Source: Ramicandelaber brevisporus (Eukaryota; Kickxellomycota; Ramicandelaberales; Ramicandelaberaceae). From it: a stretch of 59,975 nucleotides of DNA. The DNA is taken from assembly GCA_025201865.1 (NCBI GenBank), contig MU602730.1:1-59975 (forward strand). Direction: 5' to 3'. Every line of letters begins with the position of its first letter. Positions within the stretch are counted from its first letter, which is position 1. The position numbers were made by a program, and so were the translations under genes. Under the pieces are notes generated by a model. That model was not told the DNA's origin and made no database searches. It saw only the letters and a list, made by a program, of their open reading frames with translations. This document shows positions 29,289-38,434 of the stretch, one piece after another.

Positions 29289-29999
29289 ATGTCACTTCCA
29301 GAAGAACAGCTGCCTCTAGCACTGGCCGGCGCCTCGCTGCTTCGCCAGGGTGCTGAAGCGCGAGTATACACTCTTGACTCCTTCTACGGTCGCCCATGCG
29401 TCGCCAAGCACCGCTTCACCAAGACATACCGCCATCCCCAGCTAGATCGCAAGCTCACCGCCAAGCGCGTTGCTCACGAGGCTCGTGCCTTGCAGAAGAG
29501 CCTTCTTGTTGGGCTCGATGCACCAGCCCTGTACCACGTTGATGTCGACAATGGCATACTGTGCATGGAGTTCATTGACGGAACCACAGTGCGTGACTAC
29601 ATCTACAGATACACGACATCGGATGGCTTTGACGAGCAGGCACTGGAGATTGTCGCCAGTAGCGTCGGTGCGATATTGGCAAAGATGCACGACAACGGAA
29701 TCATCCACGGCGATTTGACAACATCCAACATGATTGTACGCAGCGGTCAGTTCGACTCAATGCGCATTGCTCTCATTGATTTTGGTCTCAGCTCCATCTC
29801 CGCCCTGGTTGAAGACAAGGCTGTCGATCTCTATGTACTCGAGCGTGCATTCTTGAGCTCTCACCCTGGCAGTGAACATGTCTTTGAGAACATTCTGGCT
29901 GCATATCGGACTGCGTCATCCAAGAAACTCTGCGGAGAAGTGATGACAAGACTAGAGGATGTGCGTATGCGCGGTCGTAAGAGAAGTATGGTCGGTTAA
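29289..29999 (+). CDS. BUD32: EKC/KEOPS complex atypical kinase/ATPase Bud32 (PRPK)
   Basis: 236 residues from the ATG at 29289; upstream frame sequence is the leader repeat. The small lobe is minimal, with LLRQGAEARVY and the Lys of CVAKHRF; the conserved KTYRHPQLD-x-KL and EARAL follow. The catalytic loop is HGDLTTSNM and the metal loop IDFGLSS. The C-terminus RMRGRKRSMVG is the highly conserved Bud32/PRPK tail. Bud32 acts with Kae1, Cgi121, Pcc1 and Gon7 to make the tRNA modification t6A and affects telomeres and transcription. Length and motifs fit exactly. It is divergent from UFD4 and convergent with the PPZ gene. Confidence 0.96.
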   Translation: MSLPEEQLPLALAGASLLRQGAEARVYTLDSFYGRPCVAKHRFTKTYRHPQLDRKLTAKRVAHEARALQKSLLVGLDAPALYHVDVDNGILCMEFIDGTTVRDYIYRYTTSDGFDEQALEIVASSVGAILAKMHDNGIIHGDLTTSNMIVRSGQFDSMRIALIDFGLSSISALVEDKAVDLYVLERAFLSSHPGSEHVFENILAAYRTASSKKLCGEVMTRLEDVRMRGRKRSMVG

Positions 30000-30251
30000 G
30001 TTAAGATATATAGGCTCATCCTAGAGTTCAACTTTAAAGCTATCAATATAATATATCAGCGTTAAAATGTTTGTAAGAAGAAAAGAAGGCGCTACTTTGG
30101 GAGTATAGACGCAGTACACGTGATGAATCAATGAAACGAGTAGTAAAAACTAAATGAGGTCGCAATAATAATAATAATAACGGCGAGGAGGAAAATAAAA
30201 AAATACGAGAGAGTGAGTGGTAATGAGTGAGAGATAGAGGTTAATTGAGTT
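30000..30251. other. Convergent 3' region of BUD32 and PPZ
   Basis: 252 bp, AT-rich (ATATATAGGC, ATAATATATC), with an AATAAT repeat at about 30164-30180 and AAATAAAAAA at about 30191. It probably holds the polyadenylation sites of both genes. No gene is seen. Confidence 0.4.
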
Positions 30252-32945
30252 TTATCGCGAACTATAAGAGGCGACTGAGGCTATGGCCATAGATGGCGTG
30301 TTTCCATATTGTTGTTGTTGCTGTTGTTGCTGTTGTTGCTGTTGTTGCTGCTGTTGCTGGCTATGATAGTGTTGGGCGGCACGTTGTTCCTGCTGGTGAC
30401 GGTGGTGATGTTGAGCATAATACATTTGCTGCTGCTGTTGCTGCTGTTGCTGCTGGTCCCTGTGTTGAGATGGGCGAGAGCTGATGCTGTGTCTTCTGCG
30501 CCGTTGTTGCTCACGCTCCTTTTCATGATATGCATTGGCCACAGCATGCATTTCAGCCACAGCGTTGAGTGTCATTGGGTTGATGATGGTGAAGCTACAC
30601 AGCAGATCCACTTTGACATCCATCACCGCTCCATTATTGTCAAATTCACCACAGTAGTTTGGAGCAGAGAATACAGTCACCAGTTTGCGATCACAGTAGA
30701 ACTGCCATCCATTTTCAACAACCACGTGAGCACGACAGATGAGATCCAAATCAGTCCGATCCAAAAAGCGCTGAATAGCCTTGTTGCCAAACACGTAGGA
30801 CACACCGCGCTCATTGCCGGCCCATTCATCAATGTCTGGATCAGGATCACTCCAAAGCAAATCATTGACCAAGCCACTGTCAGGCACCTCGCATGGTCGA
30901 GTGATGCGTCTAACGTCGTCAAGCGAGATAAGATGTGGCGACAGGCCGCCATGGACGCAGAATATCTTGTCGGCAACGACGGCAGCCACTGGGAGTGTGT
31001 TGAAAGTTGACACCATTGTCCGCCAGACCTTGGTGGTAGCACGCCGCTTGCACTCATCCCAGAATCCATACTGCCTGGTCACATTGGCGCATTCATGATT
31101 GCCTCGCAGCAGGAAGAAGTTGTCTGGGTACTTGATCTTGTAGCAGAACAGTAGCAGAATAGTCTCCAAACTCTGCTTACCGCGGTCAACATAATCACCC
31201 AAGAACAAGTAGTTGTTGTGAGGCGGGAATCCGCACCGGTGAAACAATCGGAGCAAGTCAGTGTATTGGCCATGGATATCGCCCGCAATGTGCACTGGCG
31301 CCGATAGTTCCAGCAGAGTCGGCTGCGCCATAAATATTTCACTAACGGCGCGGCAGATTGCGATGATCTCAGAGTTCTTGAGACACACCTGCTTGGGAAT
31401 GCGACCAGTGAATCCAGACTCTAAAAGTCGCTGGATGAGCAAGTCTACCACGAAACCCTTGTGCGACTTGTCAGGATGATTGATGGTGGTTGCTCTGCCC
31501 TGCGGAATGTCAATGTAGTTTGTTAGAGCATAGGTGCGATCCTGGAGCGAGTCTGGCATTGTCCGTCGAAGAATAGATTCCATTGGACGTGGAAGCATGT
31601 GAGCTGTCGAGGGGAGCTGTGCAATAACATTGGACTCAGTGACTGTAATTGGCCGACCTGATGTGTTGACATGAAGTGATCCACTCATTGAATAGGACGC
31701 AGTCGCAGTTGTGTCGACTGATGAGCTGGTCTCCATTGACGCCGATTGATCCGCGTCTGCGTATGGAACAGATCGGCTGGATGCCGATGATGGTAGTGGT
31801 TGTTGTTGCTGTGGTGGTGGCGGTGGCGGCGGGGAAGCGCGAGATGCTGGCTGATGTCTATAGTGTTCGTTCCTTCGAGCCGGCAAATGCATCGAGTGAC
31901 TGCGCGTGGCTGGACGGCCGTGAGCGAATGCGTAGTTATCAGGATGGTCGAGATAGCCGTCTGTGAACGAGTTTCGGTCAGCCGGGTCGAGCGATGCACG
32001 TCGTTGGCGGATGGCCTGAGCGATTGGACTGGCCTCGGCTGAGCCGCCAACAAGAGTATTATCGCTGGCTGAGAGCGACGACGAATGTTGCATTGGTGGG
32101 ATGCGCGGTACAGGACCAGTGGAAGCTGGTCGTATTGTGCTGAGAGTGGCTGCAGACTCGGTGAGATTGGGAGCTATGGCAGGGAACTGTTTGTTTGTTT
32201 GAGTTGGTGGAGCGCTCTTTTCGCGTCTAATTTGAGCTGCAAGGATGGCGTTGTCTGAGCGCTGCTGCAAAGGATGCGGCCGCCTTTGTGGTTGTTGGTG
32301 GCGCTGCTGCGGTTCGTAGTGGGACTGTGGTCGCTGCGTTACTGGAGGAGCCTGAAGGGATGGCGGTGGAGGGGTGGATGCAGGCTCGAGCTCCTCCTCC
32401 TCATCCTGACATACCTGTGGCTGTGGACTAAATTGGTACAAGTGCTCCTGGATGTTGCTCAGCTGTTGGTTCTCAGTGACAAAGTGACTCACTGAGGAGA
32501 CTGGTGTAACAAAGTCTGCCGTCGAGCAGTCTGAGGCCGTCACCGACGATGCCGAAGTAGTGCGACGCAGTAGACCCTGCGTACTCTGCTTGATGTGCTC
32601 CTCGAACCTGTCCTTGATTTCAGCGAAATTGGCCACAGTCAATGCATCGCCGACTTGCTGTGGAGCCTGACTGTTGGTATTTAGCGATTCATTGGAACTG
32701 TTGAGACCAAGCTGGTGCTGCTGTTGTTGCTGCTGTTGCTGCTGTCGTCTGTTATGACGCTGCAGCATTTCGAGGTGATGCGCCACTATATCTCCATCGG
32801 CTACTGCTACCGCTGCCCCTTCCTCTGTTCCTGAGCCTGGCTGAAGCACTCCTGCGGCTGCGGCTGCTGCTACCAGTGCCTCTGCATCCTGGCCAATAAA
32901 CGGGTCGTTTGCATCGGGTCCTAGACGGGACGCATTATTGCCCAT
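30252..32945 (-). CDS. PPZ1: Ppz-type serine/threonine protein phosphatase
   Basis: 897 residues from the ATG at 32945. The frame runs on to a TTG, but MGNNASRLG is a typical N-myristoylation start, as in yeast Ppz1/Ppz2. The first 490 residues are low complexity (Gln, Ser, Pro) and include a conserved-looking segment before the catalytic domain. The PP1-like catalytic domain spans about 495-795: GDIHGQY (553), GDYVDRG (581), RGNHE (613), a HGGLSP loop, and [11 protein letters not shown] near the end. Ppz phosphatases are fungus-specific regulators of potassium and sodium homeostasis and are inhibited by Hal3. Unusually, the C-terminus carries about 100 further residues with two Gln/His runs. 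Confidence 0.93.
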   Translation of the reverse strand: MGNNASRLGPDANDPFIGQDAEALVAAAAAAGVLQPGSGTEEGAAVAVADGDIVAHHLEMLQRHNRRQQQQQQQQQHQLGLNSSNESLNTNSQAPQQVGDALTVANFAEIKDRFEEHIKQSTQGLLRRTTSASSVTASDCSTADFVTPVSSVSHFVTENQQLSNIQEHLYQFSPQPQVCQDEEEELEPASTPPPPSLQAPPVTQRPQSHYEPQQRHQQPQRRPHPLQQRSDNAILAAQIRREKSAPPTQTNKQFPAIAPNLTESAATLSTIRPASTGPVPRIPPMQHSSSLSASDNTLVGGSAEASPIAQAIRQRRASLDPADRNSFTDGYLDHPDNYAFAHGRPATRSHSMHLPARRNEHYRHQPASRASPPPPPPPQQQQPLPSSASSRSVPYADADQSASMETSSSVDTTATASYSMSGSLHVNTSGRPITVTESNVIAQLPSTAHMLPRPMESILRRTMPDSLQDRTYALTNYIDIPQGRATTINHPDKSHKGFVVDLLIQRLLESGFTGRIPKQVCLKNSEIIAICRAVSEIFMAQPTLLELSAPVHIAGDIHGQYTDLLRLFHRCGFPPHNNYLFLGDYVDRGKQSLETILLLFCYKIKYPDNFFLLRGNHECANVTRQYGFWDECKRRATTKVWRTMVSTFNTLPVAAVVADKIFCVHGGLSPHLISLDDVRRITRPCEVPDSGLVNDLLWSDPDPDIDEWAGNERGVSYVFGNKAIQRFLDRTDLDLICRAHVVVENGWQFYCDRKLVTVFSAPNYCGEFDNNGAVMDVKVDLLCSFTIINPMTLNAVAEMHAVANAYHEKEREQQRRRRHSISSRPSQHRDQQQQQQQQQQMYYAQHHHRHQQEQRAAQHYHSQQQQQQQQQQQQQQQQQYGNTPSMAIASVASYSSR
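30309..30358 (-). repeat. CAG/CAA repeat coding the C-terminal poly-Gln tail of the Ppz phosphatase
   Basis: A GTTGCT-type repeat on the plus strand codes about 17 glutamines on the minus strand, close to the stop codon. A second run at about 30428-30455 lies just upstream in the coding order. Confidence 0.85.
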
Positions 32946-33345
32946 CTTTGTCTCTTCGCGCAGATGCTGCTGTTCTTGATGCGATTGGTGTTGGGCAAAG
33001 CAGATGGAGGTGAACAAACCCTTCCTGACAAGAAAAATAGATGAACGAACTTCAGCAGCAGAAGGTCACAGAGAGGGTTGGAGGAATCGCCTGACTTTCG
33101 CCCCCTCACTCACTCTCTTTCCCTTCCTCGCTCTCTTTCTCTCACACACATACACACAAAGGCTGCTTGCGCATGCGCGTGTCGCATTCATCCAAAGGGG
33201 AGAATAGAAAAGAAAAGAAAAAAAAACAGCCCTGTACTCCAGAACACAAGCGTCTCTCTGGTTGGAATGGTCAACTGTGAGCACCTTTTAATTATCATTG
33301 TTATCATTGTTATTATTGTTATTGTTATCATTGTTGTTGTTATTG
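32946..33345. other. Intergenic: PPZ leader and 3' flank of the BSD gene
   Basis: 400 bp. The PPZ side is GA-rich on the minus strand (CT-rich at 33105-33150 on plus) with CACACA runs; an A-rich tract lies at about 33207-33228. The other end (33290-33345) is a TTATCATTG/TTATTG repeat in the BSD 3' untranslated region. No gene is supported. Confidence 0.4.
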
Positions 33346-34623
33346 TTATTCCCATCCCCAGTCCTCTGCTTCATCCTCACCAGCTTTGGCAGGAGCACTG
33401 GCAGATGCTGCGGCTTGTTGAGGTTTCGTGTCTGCCTGCTTTGCTTTATTGGCGTCTTCTTCGATGCTGCCGAGAGATGCATCATCTTCGTCCCATCCAA
33501 AATCACCTGAGCTGTCCTGAGCGTCAATCTCAGCAGATGCACGCTTTGCAGTCTCCGCAGCCTCGGCCGCCTTTCGCAGCAGGTTGCGTCGGTTGTCAAC
33601 AAAGGCTTGCACCAGCTCAGCCACATATGAGAATCGGCTCCAAAACTCATCCTCGGTCACCTGTCCATTGACAACCACCTTTTCGTAAATTGACTTGAGC
33701 TGCGAGTCGTCCGCGAGAATCGCTTCCTTTTCTTCATTTGATTTTGCGGCGGATGAGGCGGCTGGAGACAATATGAACGATGCATACGACAGCACATTGT
33801 TTGCACCAGGTATAAGTTCAAGCGGGTGATCTTCCGAATCGCGAGATGTAAATGTGCCTTCGTCGTGAGTAAGCGTTTCAATCATGGCCTGTGTGCGATC
33901 GACGGCAGTCGTGGATACCGCAGCCGGTGGGTTCAAGTCCTTGATTGGACCATCGTCATCGTCATCTGCTTGGGCTGGTGACGGCTCTTCAATGTTCACG
34001 ACATCGTTGAGGAATGCTGACAGCACATTACCAAAATTAACCGCCTTTGTTCGCAGCTCGTTCGCCAATTGAACTCCACTCTTGTTTGATACCGACGAGC
34101 CCTCGGTCAATCGTCTGAATGGAGCCCCAAACCCAACATCTTGCTGCTGCTGCTCTTCATTGTCGGTGCTGCGCAGCTCGCGTTGAGATGCCTCTGCTGC
34201 TGACGATGAAGGAGGCTCAATGTTGGCAATCTTGTCTGCAAACGTGTTCAGCTGGGTAAGAGTTCGACTGGACTCGGCCTTCATAACGCGTCCAAACTCG
34301 TCCAGATCCTCCTTGTATGTCTTGAGAGTAGCTGCAGACTGCTTGCGCACAGTGTCGACAAGCCCTGCAAACCCACTGCCGATGGCACCCAAACCACTTG
34401 TCGTGGTTGCTGCTGGTGCTGCTGACGTTACTGTGGCAGATCGATCCGTGTTCTCTGTAGCTGTAGTTGGCGCTGCAGCTGTTGCTACCGTCGAGATCGC
34501 GGATGATAGCTGGCTCCAGAACGAGCCAAACCCACCGCCACCGCCACCGCCACCGCCACTACTGCTAGCGCTAGTACTACCGTCGCGAGCTTGATTTGCT
34601 GCTGGCTGCGTGTTTTCTGTCAT
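33346..34623 (-). CDS. BSD-domain protein (Dos2/SYAP1-like)
   Basis: 425 residues from the ATG at 34623; upstream frame residues are leader. A poly-Gly run lies at 23-31, followed by FGSFWSQLSSAISTV, an amphipathic helix typical of synapse-associated/BSD proteins. The BSD domain is near 285-345 with the diagnostic Phe-Trp pair in EDEFWSRFSYVAELV. The end is acidic and closes DWGWE, as in this family. Yeast Dos2 and animal SYAP1/BSDC1 are relatives; roles are poorly defined (signalling, ubiquitin-linked functions, membrane association). It shares an 81-bp divergent promoter with EAF3. Confidence 0.85.
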   Translation of the reverse strand: MTENTQPAANQARDGSTSASSSGGGGGGGGGFGSFWSQLSSAISTVATAAAPTTATENTDRSATVTSAAPAATTTSGLGAIGSGFAGLVDTVRKQSAATLKTYKEDLDEFGRVMKAESSRTLTQLNTFADKIANIEPPSSSAAEASQRELRSTDNEEQQQQDVGFGAPFRRLTEGSSVSNKSGVQLANELRTKAVNFGNVLSAFLNDVVNIEEPSPAQADDDDDGPIKDLNPPAAVSTTAVDRTQAMIETLTHDEGTFTSRDSEDHPLELIPGANNVLSYASFILSPAASSAAKSNEEKEAILADDSQLKSIYEKVVVNGQVTEDEFWSRFSYVAELVQAFVDNRRNLLRKAAEAAETAKRASAEIDAQDSSGDFGWDEDDASLGSIEEDANKAKQADTKPQQAAASASAPAKAGEDEAEDWGWE

Positions 34624-34704
34624 TGCTGCTGGCGAAAAAGAATAATCAAAACAAAGCAAAGCAAAACAGACCAAACAGACCAACACAGACCAAGGGTTGT
34701 AGCG
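34624..34704. promoter_or_regulatory. 81-bp divergent promoter of the BSD and EAF3 genes
   Basis: Only 81 bases lie between the two start codons. The stretch is rich in AAAACAAAGC/AACAGACC words on the plus strand. Both 5' leaders must be very short or overlap the neighbour's coding sequence. Confidence 0.6.
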
Positions 34705-35010
34705 ATGCTTACGTCGCCACCGTCGGTCGAGAAGGAAGACGCTGGTCCACCCGCTGCTGTATCACTGCCATTGCCATCGGCACCACCACCGTTGTATGCA
34801 GAAGGTGACGAAGTGATAACATACGACCGCCTCTTGTTCCGTCTCTGTATGGCGCGTGTCCTCAAAGTTGCATGGCGCAAGGTTGACTATAAAGGTATTG
34901 ATATGAGTTCGCTTGAAGGTAAGCCAATGTCGACTCCAAAGCGCAAGTCTCTGAAGGATAACTCGTCAGAGCTGCAGTTGCAGTTGCAGTCCCAATCACA
35001 AGAACAAAAA

Positions 35011-35049
<39 letters not shown>

Positions 35050-36090
35050 CAACCTCATCCAAATGATATACTGCGACCAGCTGAATCATTCTGTTGGCAA
35101 TATTATATCACATACAAAGGATGGGGTGACAAGTACGATGAATGGGTTCAGGATGTATTCTTGATTCCACGCAGTGACCTCTCAATGAAGATTAAGAATC
35201 GCCTAATAAAGACCAAGAAGAGGCCAGGTCTGCTTGAGATTCGCTGTTTAATGCGTCAAGCTGGAGTGTTTGATGAACAGGCTGCCCAGGCTGCAATTTC
35301 ACAGCAAACACTATCACATGATATCAAGGTTGATACTGCCACCACTACCTCGACATCTGATGCATCATCTCCTCTCTCGTCACCTACCGATGAATCTACA
35401 GGGTCTACGCATGCACTCAGCTCTACCTCTCCATCAAAGGATTCCACACTAACGCTGTCGGCACCTGTTCCACCACAGTCAGATCGGCCACTGGATTCGA
35501 CATCTCAAGATTCATCGCAGCCGACAGCAACAACTACAGCATGGACTTTGACAGACCAGCCTTTTAAACTCAAGCTCAATCTCGACTTGGTTAAAGAACT
35601 ACGAGGCTTAGCAGGCAGTGCTCGTAGCCTGCAGTCCTCAGAACTCCCCACAGCCACCACAATTTTGCAGCAATATCTCGAGAATGGTAATCCACGTGCA
35701 ACTGGTAGCTATTTGGCAGACTCACAGATCATCACAACATCTCGCAATGTATTCGTGAAGCGATTTGAAGGCATCATGAAGGCAATCATCCCGAAGCTCT
35801 CTGGTGATGCATCCCGTGTCGATTTGGATAGTTATAATGCGATTGACCTTTTGCAAGCGATTCTAGTCCTTCCTGACTTGGCAAAGGTGATTGAATCGGA
35901 TACAAGCCAACTCAAGTTATTTGAGTATCAGCTCAATGATTTTCTGGCGTTCATTAAGCGTAACTATCGCGCGTACTTTGTGAGTGCCAAGCCGAAACGT
36001 AAATCTACTGGTAGCAAGAACCCCAAGCGTCGCAAAACTGATGCAAATGCAGTGGTTGGCGATGATAGCACCATGAGCTTAGATGACTAA
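34705..36090 (+). CDS. EAF3: MRG/chromo-barrel protein Eaf3 (MRG15 homologue)
   Basis: 461 residues from the ATG at 34705. The N-terminal chromo barrel begins YAEGDEVITYD and MARVLKV and resumes after an insertion at WQYYITYKGWGDKYDEWV. The inserted segment, about 50 residues, includes a poly-Gln run and a Lys-rich patch. The MRG domain fills about 290-445 (LKLNLDLVKELRG, LQQYLE, FVKRFEGIMKAII, LLQAILVLPDL, FLAFIKRNYRAYF). Eaf3 is a subunit of both the NuA4 acetyltransferase and the Rpd3S deacetylase, and its chromo barrel reads H3K36 methylation. Both domains are clear. The C-terminus is a basic nuclear signal (PKRKS, PKRRK). Confidence 0.92.
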
Positions 36091-36162
36091 AGTCACTTAA
36101 TTTACTTCTTTATTTATTTATAGACTTGTTGTTCATTGAATTGATTAAATGTATTGATTGAA

Positions 36163-36654
36163 TTAATAAGTAACAGATTCCATAAGCTTAACTGGCTGTG
36201 CGGGTGGAGCTGGCTTAGGCGCTGGCTCAGGCGCTGGCTCAGGCGCTGGCTCTTCGGTGGTGGCCGCTGGCCCATTGGTAACATTGCCAACCTTGCCAAC
36301 TATAGCGACGACAGCCTGGTCGGCAGCCACGTGAGCATCCTTGGCATCGAGGATTGGCTTCTGACCACCAAGCTCGATGAGGTTGCGCTTCTTGATTTTC
36401 TTTGGCTGCCCATCACTAGAGCCAGCATCACCGTCGTCACTTGGCGCTAGCTGTGATGTGTTGGTAAAGTCACCAGCCATTCCGCCAACAACCGCGCCAA
36501 TTTGCTTGGCATGAACATTCAGGTTGGTGGCATCAACAACGGTTCCTTCGCCACCAACCTTGATGAGGCTCGCCTCGCGTTTGATGTGAACGGGGGCGGC
36601 GGTAACTTGACTTGCAGCGATGGCAACAGCGAGCAGAGCAGAAACGAGCTTCAT
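36163..36654 (-). CDS. Secreted two-repeat protein with Kex2-type dibasic sites
   Basis: 163 residues from the ATG at 36654. Residues 1-19 form a signal peptide (LVSALLAVAIAAS). A KR site (25-26) is followed by EAS and repeat 1 (30-65, LIKVGGEGTVVDA to FTN). A KKIKKR block (85-90) is followed by repeat 2 (92-127, LIELGGQKPILDA to VTN). The repeats align without gaps over 36 residues with a period of 62. Possible N-glycosylation sites are N65 (NTS) and N124 (NVT). The tail is a (PEPA)n-like stretch. KR-EA recalls the Kex2 plus dipeptidyl-aminopeptidase layout of alpha-factor precursors. I infer a Kex2-processed repeat protein; no family is recognised. It is convergent with EAF3 (72 bp). Confidence 0.75.
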   Translation of the reverse strand: MKLVSALLAVAIAASQVTAAPVHIKREASLIKVGGEGTVVDATNLNVHAKQIGAVVGGMAGDFTNTSQLAPSDDGDAGSSDGQPKKIKKRNLIELGGQKPILDAKDAHVAADQAVVAIVGKVGNVTNGPAATTEEPAPEPAPEPAPKPAPPAQPVKLMESVTY

Positions 36655-37082
36655 TGTATTATTATTACTATTGTTGTTGTTGTTGTTGTTGTTGTTGCTG
36701 TTGTTGTTGATTATTAGAGCAGATGAGGTGGGATGTAGTGAGTGGATGAGAATATGGTGAGAGTTTGGGGGAGAGTTTGGGGGAGAGTTGGACGAGAAGG
36801 GAAAGTGAAGAGCGCAAACCGAAAGATGCATGTGGACAGGCGATGCTACACTCTATACTTGAACGTACACCCCTTGAGCAAATGCAATTTGTGTCAGCTT
36901 CTCCTCCACCATGTTGCTCCTCACTGTTGACAACTGTTGACACAAACTCCCTCCTTCTTCCATCAACAAACTTAGCCTCCTTCAGCATAAACATGAATAT
37001 TTAATTTTTCCAGTTAAAACAACGAGGAGCTCATTTAAGTAGTACATATGCTGATTATGTCGATTATAAGTCAAATAGAAAG
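36655..37082. promoter_or_regulatory. Leader and promoter of the two-repeat secreted-protein gene
   Basis: 428 bp. On the minus strand a CAA run (36669-36712) sits directly before the ATG, and a 12-bp GAGAGTTTGGGG element is repeated two to three times (36759-36794) further upstream. A GGAGG-rich stretch near 36900-36920 follows, then the 3' flank of the MPP6-like gene. No gene is supported. Confidence 0.5.
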
Positions 37083-37631
37083 CTAGTTGCCTGTGCGTTT
37101 TCTGCGTTTAGAAGATTGCTCTCTATCCTGTTCAGATACATCTTCGTCGTCATTGTTGTCTAAAGGAGTCTCTGCTCTCGGCCGTTTACCGCTCGCTTTG
37201 CCTTTGCTTTCATCGCCTTTAACCTCGTTTTTAATCGAGGGCTGTTGAGCCTTTTGCGACAATGTTCCTTTCTCTGCGCAAATCAGCCTTGCACAAATGA
37301 GACGGCTCGATTCGCTTACCACTTTGGCAATGCTAGCCTGGTTATCGCTAGTCCCACTTGCTATTCTCAATCTATTCCATTTACCGCGACTAGTATTGCT
37401 CATGATCAATGACTTGATTTCGTCCAGGTTGAACTCAGCGTGCCAATGATGCTCCGATGTCCAGCGCTGTTCTGCAGCCGCAAGCTTTTGCTTCTGCTCT
37501 TGTTCCTGAGATCGCAGCATAAACTTCATTCCTTTGATGTTGGATGAAAGCTCGGTCTTCTTTGACGCTTCAACGTTCAGCGTCGCATCGTTCGACACTG
37601 GCTTGATCTTCGCCAATCTGTTGCTGCTCAT
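37083..37631 (-). CDS. MPP6-like nuclear exosome cofactor
   Basis: 182 residues. The key element is KTELSSNIKGMKFMLRSQEQ (about 24-43), which matches the MPP6/MPHOSPH6 signature LSxNxxxMKFM that binds the Rrp40 side of the exosome. A short EHHWHAEFN segment (about 60-68) corresponds to the conserved EEHW of metazoan MPP6. The C-terminal 60 residues are Lys/Arg/Asp-rich with a nuclear-signal end (KRRKR). MPP6 helps dock Mtr4 to the nuclear exosome in rRNA and ncRNA processing. The rest is divergent, so I place it as 'MPP6-like'. Confidence 0.75.
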   Translation of the reverse strand: MSSNRLAKIKPVSNDATLNVEASKKTELSSNIKGMKFMLRSQEQEQKQKLAAAEQRWTSEHHWHAEFNLDEIKSLIMSNTSRGKWNRLRIASGTSDNQASIAKVVSESSRLICARLICAEKGTLSQKAQQPSIKNEVKGDESKGKASGKRPRAETPLDNNDDEDVSEQDREQSSKRRKRTGN

Positions 37632-37788
37632 CGTCTCGTCTCGTCTCGTTTTTGTCTTTTATTGAAAAAATAAAATAATTAGCAAAATAATTAGAAACAT
37701 AAGGGGCGGATTTGCTCAAATTCACTTTTTCATCTCCAACCTGTAGTCTGGAGAAGGGAATCGAATAACATTGAGAGGCTGCCCTCAA

Positions 37789-38381
37789 TCAATCAGCGTC
37801 GACCAAATCGCCATTTGCAAGAGCATAGTCAGCCGCAAGCTCAAGAGATTCAACAAGCATTCGGAGCAGAGTGGCATCATCGTACATGCTCCCATTCAAA
37901 TCGATATCATCAACAGTCGCAGTAAAACACGCATCATCTGCAGGTGGGGAAAAGCCAGCTGCCTTTACTATCGCACGCGCTGACACTCCAAGAGACCCCT
38001 GAGATTGACGCTGAGCGAATATGGATCGAGCGACAACATTCTCTCGCTGACTGCAAACCTCCACACCGCGGAGAGCCTCATAGGCAAGTTCCACTCGCCG
38101 GCTCAGCATTTCAATTGTACTCTGTTCGTCCTCAGAATCCACTGGTGCGACAAATACCCGCATGTGATAGCGATTTCGATGTGCAACAAAAACAACGAAC
38201 TTACGACTGGCTGTCAGGCGGTGTTGAACAGCGTGATGGTAGTCACGCATATTGGACGTGCGTGGCGGCAGAATCTTGTCGATTGGTACTGCGATCAGAT
38301 GGCGATCATATACCTTGAGGAATTGATCAACATTAATCGAATTCAGCACAGAATTCAAGCCGTTGTTGCTGCTGCTGCTGC

Positions 38382-38434
<53 letters not shown>

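Noticed and set aside
30117-30140. GTGATGAATC, similar to a C/D snoRNA C box
   Set aside because: No D box (CTGA) or terminal stem at suitable distance.
30309-31010. 233-codon plus-strand frame opposite the Ppz gene
   Set aside because: Starts in a poly-Leu stretch made by the repeat and runs antisense through the catalytic domain; no conserved features.
33926-33942. GGGTTCAAGTCC, similar to a tRNA B box
   Set aside because: No matching A box or cloverleaf at proper spacing, and it lies in the conserved frame of the BSD gene.
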